64,000 bases of DNA from Opitutaceae bacterium. Its GTDB lineage: Bacteria; Verrucomicrobiota; Verrucomicrobiia; Opitutales; Opitutaceae. The DNA lies in NCBI GenBank assembly GCA_003151515.1, contig PLXS01000027.1:1-64000 (forward strand), in the 5' to 3' direction. The notes below the pieces were generated by a model. It did not search any database. It saw nothing but the letters and a program-made list of their open reading frames with translations, and had not been told where the DNA came from. The translations under genes and the position numbers were made by a program. Positions 9,500 through 18,030 of the stretch are shown here, piece after piece (position 1 is the stretch's first letter; every line of letters starts with the position of its first letter).

Positions 9500-11095
9500 C
9501 TACGCCAGCAGCTCGTAGGCCGGAAGCGTCAGGAATTCGTCGATCACGGGGTTCCTGACCATCTGCGCGAAGAGGTGCGCGGCCGTGCGGAAGTGGCCGT
9601 TGCCGTAGCGCTCCTCGCCGACCTCGGTCTTTATCTGCTCGATCACCTCGCCCAGCAGCATCTCATAGAGCGAGGACGTTATGGGCCTGCCGTCGTCAAG
9701 CTTGGCGCCCCGGTGCATCCACTGCCAGAGCTGCGCGCGGGAGATCTCCGCCGTCGCGGCGTCCTCCATCAGGTTGTAGAGCGGGACGCACCCCGTGCCT
9801 CCGAACCACGCCTCGAGGTACTGGATGCCGACGCTGAAATTCGTGCGTATCCCGGCCTCCGTGATGGTCCCCGCGGGCGCGGCGAGCAGCTCGGCCGCGG
9901 TCACGTTGACGTCGGCGCGCTGGCGCTGGACCTGGTTCGGCCCCGGCATGTGCTTGTCGAAGGCCTTGAGCGCCACCGGCACGAGGCCGGGGTGCGCAAC
10001 CCAGGTGCCGTCGTGGCCGTCCGTGGCCTCGCGCTCCTTGTCCGCCAGCACCTTGGCGATCGCCGCCTCGTTGGCCTCCGGGTTGTTCTTGATCGGGATC
10101 TGCGCCGCCATTCCCCCCATCGCGTGGGCCCCCCGGCGGTGGCACACCTTGATGACATGCAGGCAGTAGGCCCTCATGAAGGGCGCGGTCATCGTGACCT
10201 GGCTTCGGTCCGGGAAGAGGTACCCGCTCCTCCTGTTGAGCTTCTTGATGCAGCTGAATATGTAGTCCCAGCGGCCGCAGTTGAGCCCCGAGGCGTGCTC
10301 GCGCATCTCGTAGAGAATCTCCTCGGCCTCGAACGTCGCCAGGATCGTCTCGATGAGGGCCGTCGCCCGAATCGTTCCCCTGCTTATCCCGAGGGCGTCC
10401 TGCGCCTGGATGAACACGTCGTTCCAGAGGCGCGCCTCGAGGTGGCCCTCCATCTTCGGCAGGTAGAAATACGGGCCGGAGCCGCGCGAGATCAGCTCGC
10501 GCGCGTTGTGGAAGAAGTAGAGCCCGAAGTCGAACAGGCTCCCCGAGACCGGTTTGCCGCCAAGCCAGACGTGCTTCTCGTGCAGGTGCCAGCCGCGCGG
10601 CCGCACGAGCAGCGCCGCCGTCCTGTCGTTGAGCCTGTAGGACTTCCGCTCGGGGCTTTCGAACGTGATCGTCCTGCGAACGGCGTCGCGAAGGTTGATG
10701 TGGCCGTCGATGAGGTTCTCCCATGTCGGCGACGAGGCGTCCTCGAAGTCGGCCATGAAGACCTTGGCGCCGGAGTTGAGCGCGTTGATGACCATCTTGC
10801 GGTCGACCGGGCCCGTTATCTCGGTGCGCCTGTCGAGCAGGTCCGCCGGCGCAGGGGCGACCCTCCAGGAGCCCTCCCGCACAGGGAGCGTCGACGGAAG
10901 GAAATCCGGCATGACCCCGCTGTCCAGCTCCGCCTGCCGCAGCACCCGGCGCGCGAGCAGCTCCTGGCGCCTGGGCTCGAACGCGCGGAAGAGCCCGGCG
11001 ATGAACTCGCAGGCCTGCGGGGTGAGGATTTCCTGAAACTGCGCGGTCACCGGCCCTCGTATCTCCAGGCCGGCGATGGTGGTCATTGTCTTCAT
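9500..11095 (-). CDS. aceB: Malate synthase A
   Basis: [30 protein letters not shown]...[40 protein letters not shown]...[12 protein letters not shown]. Confidence 0.95.
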   Translation of the reverse strand: MKTMTTIAGLEIRGPVTAQFQEILTPQACEFIAGLFRAFEPRRQELLARRVLRQAELDSGVMPDFLPSTLPVREGSWRVAPAPADLLDRRTEITGPVDRKMVINALNSGAKVFMADFEDASSPTWENLIDGHINLRDAVRRTITFESPERKSYRLNDRTAALLVRPRGWHLHEKHVWLGGKPVSGSLFDFGLYFFHNARELISRGSGPYFYLPKMEGHLEARLWNDVFIQAQDALGISRGTIRATALIETILATFEAEEILYEMREHASGLNCGRWDYIFSCIKKLNRRSGYLFPDRSQVTMTAPFMRAYCLHVIKVCHRRGAHAMGGMAAQIPIKNNPEANEAAIAKVLADKEREATDGHDGTWVAHPGLVPVALKAFDKHMPGPNQVQRQRADVNVTAAELLAAPAGTITEAGIRTNFSVGIQYLEAWFGGTGCVPLYNLMEDAATAEISRAQLWQWMHRGAKLDDGRPITSSLYEMLLGEVIEQIKTEVGEERYGNGHFRTAAHLFAQMVRNPVIDEFLTLPAYELLA

Positions 11096-11171
11096 TCTTC
11101 GGGGATGAGGTCGCAGAGTTAACTTCCTCATTGTGTTGTGTCACCTCCATAGTAACGTGCGCCCCCTGTTC

Positions 11172-11190
11172 CCGGGCGATGGTCGCCCGG
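11172..11190. promoter_or_regulatory. 8-bp-arm inverted repeat immediately upstream of guaD
   Basis: CCGGGCGA-TGG-TCGCCCGG perfect arms, ending 12 nt before the guaD ATG at 11202, in the aceB/guaD divergent intergenic region. Confidence 0.4.
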
Positions 11191-11201
11191 CTCCAGTTTC
11201 C

Positions 11202-11672
11202 ATGAACCACGAGCAATTCATGCGCGACGCGATCCGCCTCTCCGAGGAGGGCGTGCGCGCGGGCCGCGGCGGGCCCTTCGGCTGCGTCATTGTGCGCGAC
11301 GGCAGGGTCGTCGGGCGGGGCAACAACCAGGTGACGTCCGCCTGCGACCCCACCGCGCACGCCGAGGTGGTCGCGATCCGCGACGCCTGCCGCGCCCTGA
11401 AGACGTTCCAGCTGCCCGACTGCACGCTCTACGCCAGCTGCGAGCCGTGCCCGATGTGCCTGTCGGCGGTATACTGGGCGCGGATCCCCACCGTGTACTT
11501 CGGGGCCACGAGGGACGACGCCGCCGCCGTGGGGTTCGACGACGAGCTGATCTACAGGGAGATTTCCCTGCCGCGCGACCGGCGCCAGGTCTCCATGCGA
11601 GGCCTTTTGAGGGACGAGGCCCTGGCGAGCTTCGGCGTCTGGTCCGGGAAGACCGACAAGGTCCCCTATTAG
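11202..11672 (+). CDS. guaD: Guanine deaminase / nucleoside deaminase (CMP/dCMP deaminase fold)
   Basis: GPFGCVIVRDGRVVGRGNN...PTAHAEVVAIRDAC...CTLYASCEPCPMCLSAVYWA zinc motifs (HAE, PCxxC). Confidence 0.88.
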   Translation: MNHEQFMRDAIRLSEEGVRAGRGGPFGCVIVRDGRVVGRGNNQVTSACDPTAHAEVVAIRDACRALKTFQLPDCTLYASCEPCPMCLSAVYWARIPTVYFGATRDDAAAVGFDDELIYREISLPRDRRQVSMRGLLRDEALASFGVWSGKTDKVPY

Positions 11673-11740
11673 GCGCGCCGGCGCAGGGTAAGAAAAACGG
11701 GTTGGCATGACCGGGTTATCCCGGCATCACGCGTGGAAGC

Positions 11741-13316
11741 GTGAAGACTCCCAACACCCCCCTGCGGATGCCGCGGTGGCTTGCGTCACTGTCCGGCGCC
11801 TTCCTTCTTTGCGCCATCCCCGCGCCCGGCGCGGACGACGCGCCCGCGCAGGCCGCGTCCCCGACGCCGGCCGCCGAGCCTGCAGGGCCGTCCGTTGAGA
11901 ACTCGCTCGTCAAGGTGTTCAGCGTCATGCGCTACCCCGACGCCTACAGGCCGTGGACCAAGCAGGCCCCGAGCGACGCCACGGCCAGCGGGGTCGTCAT
12001 CGAGGGAAAGCGCATCCTGACGAACGCGCACGTCGTGCTGTATGCGAGCCAGATTCAGGTCCAGGCGAACCAGGCCGGCGACAAGATCTCGGCCACGGTC
12101 GAGGTGGTCGCGCCCGGCATCGACCTCGCCGTGCTCAAGCTCGACGACGAGTCGTTCTTCGACTCCCACCCGCCGCTGCACAGGGCGAGCACGCTGCCCG
12201 ACGTGAAGGACCCCGTCCTGGTCTACGGCTACCCGACCGGCGGGACGACGCTTTCGATCACGAAGGGCATCGTCTCCCGGATCGAGTTCACCAACTACTC
12301 CTACCCCGTGTCGGGCCTGCGCATCCAGATCGACGCGGCCATCAACCCCGGCGACAGCGGCGGCCCGGCGGTGGCCGGCAGCAGCATGATCGGGCTTGCC
12401 TTCAGCCACCTTGGGGGCGCGGAGAACATCGGCTACATCATCCCGTGCGAGGAGATCGAGCTCTTCCTAAAGGGGGCGCCAAGGGCGCCTACGAGGGCAA
12501 GCCGACGTTCTTCGACGAGCTGCAGACCCTCGAGAACCCGGCGCTTCGCTCGTACCTGAGGCTGGACAAGTCCGTCCACGGGATCGTCGTGCACAAGGTC
12601 GACAGCGACGCCGCCGACTACCCGCTCAGGAAGTGGGACGTCATCACCAAGATAGGCGACGTCGACATCGACGACCAGGGGATGATCAGGCAGGGCGAGG
12701 GCCTGCGCCTCAAGTTCCAGTACCTGATCCAGAGGATTGCCAAGGGCGAGAAGGTGCCGCTCACGGTCTTCAGGGACAACAGGGCGATCCAGGTCGAGGT
12801 GCCGGTGCCCACGGACCGGCCGCTCCTCATACCCAATCTCGAGGGCGAATACCCCCCTACTTCGTCTACGGGCCCATTGTTTTCTCCAAGGCCTCGTCGC
12901 AATTCGTCGCCGGCTTCTCGAACAACGTCGCGCACCTGCACGGACTCATGTTCCACGCCAGCCCGCTCGTGGCGCGCCGTGTCGACAAGCCGGCCTTCCC
13001 CAGCGAGGAGCTTGTCGTCGTGTCGTCGCCTTTCTTCCCCCACAAGTTGTCCAAGGGCTATGACAGCCCCTACCCCAGGGTCGTCGAGTCGGTGAACGGC
13101 GTGAAGATCGAGAACCTGCGCCAGCTGGTCGAGGTCCTGCGGGACGCCCAGACGGAGTTCTTGACCTTCGAGTTCGACGGGCTGGGCGCCGAGACGCTCA
13201 TCTTCCCGCGCAAGGAGATGGTCGCCGCGACCGACGAGATCCTGACGGACAACGGCGTGCGCTCGCAGGCGTCCCCGGAGCTCCTCTTGGTCTGGCAGGC
13301 CAAGCCGGCGCGGTAG
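11741..13316 (+). pseudogene. Secreted trypsin-like (Deg/HtrA-type) serine protease with PDZ-like region, broken by two -1 frameshifts
   Basis: Frame 1 (GTG 11741): KRILTNAHVVLYA...GIDLAVLKL...INPGDSGGPAV...EEIELFLK. It continues in frame 2 from about 12470 (GAKGAYEGKPTFFDELQTLENPALRSYLRL) and in frame 3 from about 12850 (YFVYGPIVFSK...LLLVWQAKPAR). Breaks lie at G5 and C6 runs. Confidence 0.85.
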
Positions 13317-13353
13317 CTTGCCAAAGCGGCCAAACTGCCCAACGTGCCCTTCC

Positions 13354-14010
13354 ATGGACTTCCATAACCTTAACCCCGGCCTGAAGGAAACGGCTCCCCG
13401 CCTCGACGACGAGGAGGAGGAGGAAGAGGAGGCCGAGGAGACCCTGGCCCCGAGGAAGGACTCCTCCGTGTCCCTGCTGATCCAGCGGCGGTTCCTCGGC
13501 CAGAGGAAGCTGTTCCTCTGGGGTCCCATAACCGACGAGACGGCCAAGGACATAAGCGAGAAGCTGCTGTACCTCGAGTCCAGAGACCCGGGCAAGGAGA
13601 TCACCTTCTTCATGAACACGCCGGGCGGCTCGATCACCGCGGGCATGGCCGTGTACGACACGATGAAGCTCATCACCTCGCCCATCACCGTGATCGTCAC
13701 CGGCATGGCGGCGTCGATGGGGTCGATCCTCCTATGCGCCGCGGCCAAGGGGCGCAGGTTCATCTATCCGCACGGGCGCGTGCTCATCCACCAGCCCCTG
13801 ATCTCCGGGCGCTTCATAGGCCCCGCCACGGACATCAACATCCAGGCCCAGGAGATGGAGAAGCTGCGCGCCGAGTTGAACCAGATCCTGGCCGACGCCT
13901 CCGGGCAGCTGATCGAGAAGATCTCCAAGGACAGCGACCGCGACTTCTACCTGAATGCCAAGGAGGCGGTGGCCTACGGGCTCGCCGACAAGATCGTCGA
14001 AACGCTCTAG
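13354..14010 (+). CDS. clpP: ATP-dependent Clp protease proteolytic subunit (ClpP family), acidic N-terminus
   Basis: ITFFMNTPGGSITAGMAVYDTM...GMAASMGSILLCAA...PHGRVLIHQPL...DRDFYLNAKEAVAYGLADKI. Confidence 0.93.
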   Translation: MDFHNLNPGLKETAPRLDDEEEEEEEAEETLAPRKDSSVSLLIQRRFLGQRKLFLWGPITDETAKDISEKLLYLESRDPGKEITFFMNTPGGSITAGMAVYDTMKLITSPITVIVTGMAASMGSILLCAAAKGRRFIYPHGRVLIHQPLISGRFIGPATDINIQAQEMEKLRAELNQILADASGQLIEKISKDSDRDFYLNAKEAVAYGLADKIVETL

Positions 14011-15683
14011 GGGCCGCCGTCCGGCTGGCGCGCGCCGCCGATGCGCCTCTGGGCGTTTCGGGTGAGCTCCTCCTCCCACTCGGCGGCCTGGGCCGTGTCG
14101 CCGGACGCAAGGGCGACCTGGCGCGCCTCGGCCATCCAGGAGGAAAGCGCGCCCGCGGGCAGACCGTCGGACTCGAAGAGCTTGCGGTAGACGCCGATCG
14201 CCTCGCCGGTCCTTCCGCACGCGGCCAGGAGCACCGCGGCCTCGCGCTCCACCTCCCAGGTCTCGGCCGAGGCCGGCATGGAGTCCACGGCGTCTCGCAC
14301 CATCCAGGTCGCCGCCTCCCGGTTGCCCGACGCCGCGAGCCTCTGCGCCACTGCGAGCGCAAGGGCCAGGCTGGGCACCTTCTTCAACCCGGCGCGGCCC
14401 TCCGCGATCGCGTCGGCGGGGCGCCCCTGGGCGTCGTCGAGGTTCATGCGCCTGATGACGGCGTAGCCCGCGAGGCCCGGCGGCAGCGCGGAGATCCGCC
14501 CAAGCTGCTCCGACAGCCCGACGGAGAACGGCCTGTAGAGAGGGTCGCCGATGACGATCGACTGCCAGCTGAGGACCGGCAGCGCGTAATAGGCGGCGTC
14601 GACCAGGTCCTCGCCCCGGACGAGCGCGTCCAGCATGAGGTCCGGCCTGTGGAGGTCCTCGAGGTACGGCTCGTAGACGTTGCCGACCGTCGCGGTGACG
14701 CCGCGGGAGACGAGGGGCCCGCACCAGCCCTCGGTCGCGGACCGCAGGGTCTGCGCCGAGTAGCTGTGGATGTGCACGGCGACCGCGCCCGGCGGGAAGC
14801 GCAATCCGGGCAGGGTGAACGGCCCGTTGAGGTCCTGCGTGTACCAGCCGAAATAGAGCACGGGGGCGTCGATGCGGGACGACTCGGGAAACGTCCCGGG
14901 CCCCCGGCCGACCGTCGTGTCGAAGCCCAGGGCGCGGATCTCCTCCGCGACCGACCCGAGCCACCGGTTTGCCCTGTCGTGCGGCCCGGCAATGTCCACG
15001 TAGGCGCGCCCGAGCAGCCCCGTGCGCTCGGCCTCCACGGCGAGGTCCACGAGGCCGTTGGCCTCGGCGGCCGTGGGGCCATCGAGCCTCGAGACCTTGA
15101 CCACCCTCGCCAGCTCGACGGCGCTGGGCCTCGGGTCCAGGAAAAGGGGGTTGGGGACGCTCGCGTTTATCGGATAGTCGGTCTGGGCCAGCAGGCTCAG
15201 CTCCGAGTCCACGGCGCCCTGGTTCGTGCGGAACTCGGGATGCGCCGTGTACGGCATGACGTCGGCGTAAAGCGCGGGGTCGTGGGCCACCTTCAGCGGG
15301 ACGCCCCTGCAGACGACGAGGGCCGCGATCCTGTGGCCGAAGATCGCGTATTTGCGCCGGCCGACCTCGTCCACGAGGTTCATCCCTATGGCGTCGATCC
15401 AGCCCCTGCGCACGAGCTCGTCCTCTAGGGGCTGCCAGATGGTCGCGACAAACTCCCTCCAGGTGATCGTCTCCTCGGTGCTCATCCTGAGCGCGATCAG
15501 GTTGGCGGCCGGCACCGAGCGGACCTGCGCATAGTGCCTCGCGATGGCGAGCGAGTCCGGGTCGTAGCTGTTCGCCAGGATGACGACGCTGTCCGAGAGG
15601 CCCGCGCCGCGGACCCCCGCCGCCGCGGCGAGCGCGAACGCCGCCGCGGCCATCCGAAGGGTGAACCCCGGCTTGAATGTCAT
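14007..15683 (-). CDS. TIGR03790-type protein of unknown function, secreted
   Basis: Signal peptide-like N-terminus, then SVVILANSYDPDSLAIARHYAQVRSVPAANLIALRMSTEETITWREFVATIWQPLEDEL, resembling the TIGR03790 family. Confidence 0.65.
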   Translation of the reverse strand: MTFKPGFTLRMAAAAFALAAAAGVRGAGLSDSVVILANSYDPDSLAIARHYAQVRSVPAANLIALRMSTEETITWREFVATIWQPLEDELVRRGWIDAIGMNLVDEVGRRKYAIFGHRIAALVVCRGVPLKVAHDPALYADVMPYTAHPEFRTNQGAVDSELSLLAQTDYPINASVPNPLFLDPRPSAVELARVVKVSRLDGPTAAEANGLVDLAVEAERTGLLGRAYVDIAGPHDRANRWLGSVAEEIRALGFDTTVGRGPGTFPESSRIDAPVLYFGWYTQDLNGPFTLPGLRFPPGAVAVHIHSYSAQTLRSATEGWCGPLVSRGVTATVGNVYEPYLEDLHRPDLMLDALVRGEDLVDAAYYALPVLSWQSIVIGDPLYRPFSVGLSEQLGRISALPPGLAGYAVIRRMNLDDAQGRPADAIAEGRAGLKKVPSLALALAVAQRLAASGNREAATWMVRDAVDSMPASAETWEVEREAAVLLAACGRTGEAIGVYRKLFESDGLPAGALSSWMAEARQVALASGDTAQAAEWEEELTRNAQRRIGGARQPDGGP

Positions 15684-15741
15684 TTCGAGGGCCAATTGCT
15701 ACTGCTTGCATAGCGGCGGTCGAATCCTTTTGCATCAACCA

Positions 15742-16167
15742 ATGAACTGGGTTGCATGGGCGCTCCTCTCGGCGGTTTTCGCGGGGATAACCGCGGTGCT
15801 GGCCAAGGTCGGCGTCGCGAACGTTGACTCGAACCTCGCGACCGCCATCCGCACGACGGTCATCCTGGTGATCACCTGGGCGATCGCGTACGCGGCGTCG
15901 CCGTCGGGCGGCCTATCCATGCCCGGCAGGAAGACGCTCCTGTTCCTGGCGCTCTCGGGCCTGGCGACCGGGCTCTCCTGGCTCTGCTACTTCCGGGCGC
16001 TCCAGCTGGGCGAGGCGTCGCGGGTCGCGCCGATCGACAAGCTGAGCGTCGTCTTCGCGATCGTCCTCGCGGGCCTCTTCCTCAGGGAGCGCCTGACCTG
16101 GCATCAGGCCGTCGGGGGGGCCCTGATCGTCGCCGGCTCGCTCGTGATCGCATGGAAGCCGCGCTAG
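15742..16167 (+). CDS. EamA/DMT-family transporter, single-domain (about 141 aa)
   Basis: WALLSAVFAGITAVLAKVGVANVDSNLATAIRT...APIDKLSVVFAIVLAGLFLRERLTW. Confidence 0.88.
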   Translation: MNWVAWALLSAVFAGITAVLAKVGVANVDSNLATAIRTTVILVITWAIAYAASPSGGLSMPGRKTLLFLALSGLATGLSWLCYFRALQLGEASRVAPIDKLSVVFAIVLAGLFLRERLTWHQAVGGALIVAGSLVIAWKPR

Positions 16168-16171
16168 CCGC

Positions 16172-17983
16172 CTAATCCGCGAACCGCCACGCGGGCCTGA
16201 AGTCGCGCGGGGGCGCCTTCCCCTCCAGGCGCGCGCGAACCATCTCGATCGGCATGGGGCCGCCCTCGAGTATGGCGTCGTGGAACTGCCGGTTGGTCAT
16301 GCCCCCGGCCCTGACGAGCTCGCCGTGGAGCGAGCGCAGCTGCAGCGCCCCGAGCATGTATCCCGCCTGGTACATGGGCGGGAATGTCCCGTTGAACGAC
16401 CTGCGCACCTCGGCGGTCGCGCTCGCGCGCTCGTGCCCCACCCGCTCGACAAGGAAGTCGATGCACTGCTGCGGGGTCCAATTTCCCAAGTGGAAGTTGA
16501 GCGAGAAGAGGATGCGCGCGCAGCGGTGCGTCCGCCAGAAGAGCATGCCCATGCGGTCCTGCGGGGAGCGCGGGAATCCGAGGTCCCAGAACTGGAACTC
16601 CCACCAGACGGCCCAGCCCTCGACCCAGAACGGCGTCGTGAAGAGCTGCCGGTGCGGGTTCGAGCGCGCCGCATAGTAGTACTGCATGTGGTGGCCGGGC
16701 ACCAGCTCGTGGAACACCGTCGCCCGCGCGAAGTGTACGTTGTTGGCCTTCAGGCTCTGGATCTTCGCGTCGTAGTCCATCGTGTCCGTCGGGAACGCGA
16801 CAAGGATGTCGGGGCCCCCGAGGAAGAACGGGGCGACCTTCTGGCGCTCCGGGCTCATCATCTCGATCCGCCAGAAGTCGGCGGCGAGCGGGGGGATCGT
16901 GACAAGGTCCCTCTCCTGGACGAACCGGACGGCCTCCAGCGCCAGGTCCCGCACGAGCCCGGGCTGTCCGCCCGGGGCGACGTGGTCCCCCTTCACCTTC
17001 TCCATTGCGCCCTTCCAGTCGTCGCCGAAGCCCATCTCCCTGGAGGCTTTCTTGAGCTCGCTGTCGCACCACGCGAACTCGCGGTTCGCGATCGCGATCA
17101 GTTCCTCCGGAGAGTACGCTATCATCTCGTGGGCCAGCTCCGCCTCCAGGCCCGCTCGCCCGATGGGATCGCCGAAGATCGGCTCGTCCTTGCCGGCCTC
17201 GATGCCGAGGACCTTCTCCCTGACGAAGGCGACGTACGCGTCGAGCGCCGCGTCAAGGCGGTCGTGGGCCTCCCGGACCCACCAGCCAAACGAGGGGTCG
17301 TACCCGTTGTAGAACTTGTACCAGTCCTCGAGCGTCTCGCGCAGCTCCGCAATGGCGGCCACGGCCCGGTAGGCCACGACCGGCGAGACCCGGATGGGCG
17401 CCGGCGCGCCGGACTCCTTCTTGCCCTCCTCCTTTAGGCCGGCCTGCAGCCCGTCCCTGGCCGACCTCACCTGCCCGATGATGCGCTCGAGCGCCGCCGC
17501 GGCGCCCTGCGGGTCGACCGGCTCCATGAGCCTTCGCGACTCCTGCAGCCGGGCGATGTCGGAGGCGAACGGGACCAGGGGAGACATCTCCCTGCCGCGC
17601 GCCTCCTCCCGGTCGAGCAGCCGCTGCTCGTAGTCAATCTGCCTGCCAAGCAGAAGCCAGTCTATCCTGCCCTCCGTGCCCAGGCTCTCGTAGGGCATCT
17701 GCCCGAGGCGACTGCGCCACGCTGCGTAGAACTCGCGCAGGCGGCGCAGCTGCAGCTCGGAGCCCGGTACGCTGTAGAAGCGGGTGAGCTCGTCGCGGTC
17801 GGCGACGAACCGCTCGACGAGCTCCCGCAGCTCGCTTGAGCGCGCGTGCGTCATGCCCGAGATCTCCGGCGGCACGTAGTCCCCCGTGTCCCGGGCCGCC
17901 GCCGGAGAGGGCGGCGGGGGGGCGGCCTGGAGCGTCGCGCAAAGAAGGAGCAGGGCCGGGGCCGGGCCGAGGGGGCGTCTCAT
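16172..17983 (-). CDS. DUF885 family secreted protein (putative M2/M32-like metallopeptidase fold)
   Basis: Signal peptide; ATVFHELVPGHHMQYYYAARSNPHRQLF...FWVEGWAVWWE; DUF885 HExxxxHH-type motif. Confidence 0.85.
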   Translation of the reverse strand: MRRPLGPAPALLLLCATLQAAPPPPSPAAARDTGDYVPPEISGMTHARSSELRELVERFVADRDELTRFYSVPGSELQLRRLREFYAAWRSRLGQMPYESLGTEGRIDWLLLGRQIDYEQRLLDREEARGREMSPLVPFASDIARLQESRRLMEPVDPQGAAAALERIIGQVRSARDGLQAGLKEEGKKESGAPAPIRVSPVVAYRAVAAIAELRETLEDWYKFYNGYDPSFGWWVREAHDRLDAALDAYVAFVREKVLGIEAGKDEPIFGDPIGRAGLEAELAHEMIAYSPEELIAIANREFAWCDSELKKASREMGFGDDWKGAMEKVKGDHVAPGGQPGLVRDLALEAVRFVQERDLVTIPPLAADFWRIEMMSPERQKVAPFFLGGPDILVAFPTDTMDYDAKIQSLKANNVHFARATVFHELVPGHHMQYYYAARSNPHRQLFTTPFWVEGWAVWWEFQFWDLGFPRSPQDRMGMLFWRTHRCARILFSLNFHLGNWTPQQCIDFLVERVGHERASATAEVRRSFNGTFPPMYQAGYMLGALQLRSLHGELVRAGGMTNRQFHDAILEGGPMPIEMVRARLEGKAPPRDFRPAWRFAD

Positions 17984-18030
17984 TGGCCAAGCCAAGACTC
18001 GAGCGGCGCCGCGGTCAAACCCTCGCCAAG

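Noticed and set aside
12460-12860. Programmed ribosomal frameshifting in the protease gene
   Set aside because: Two independent shifts at plain G5/C6 runs with no convincing slippery heptamer or stimulatory structure; homopolymer sequencing error is more likely.
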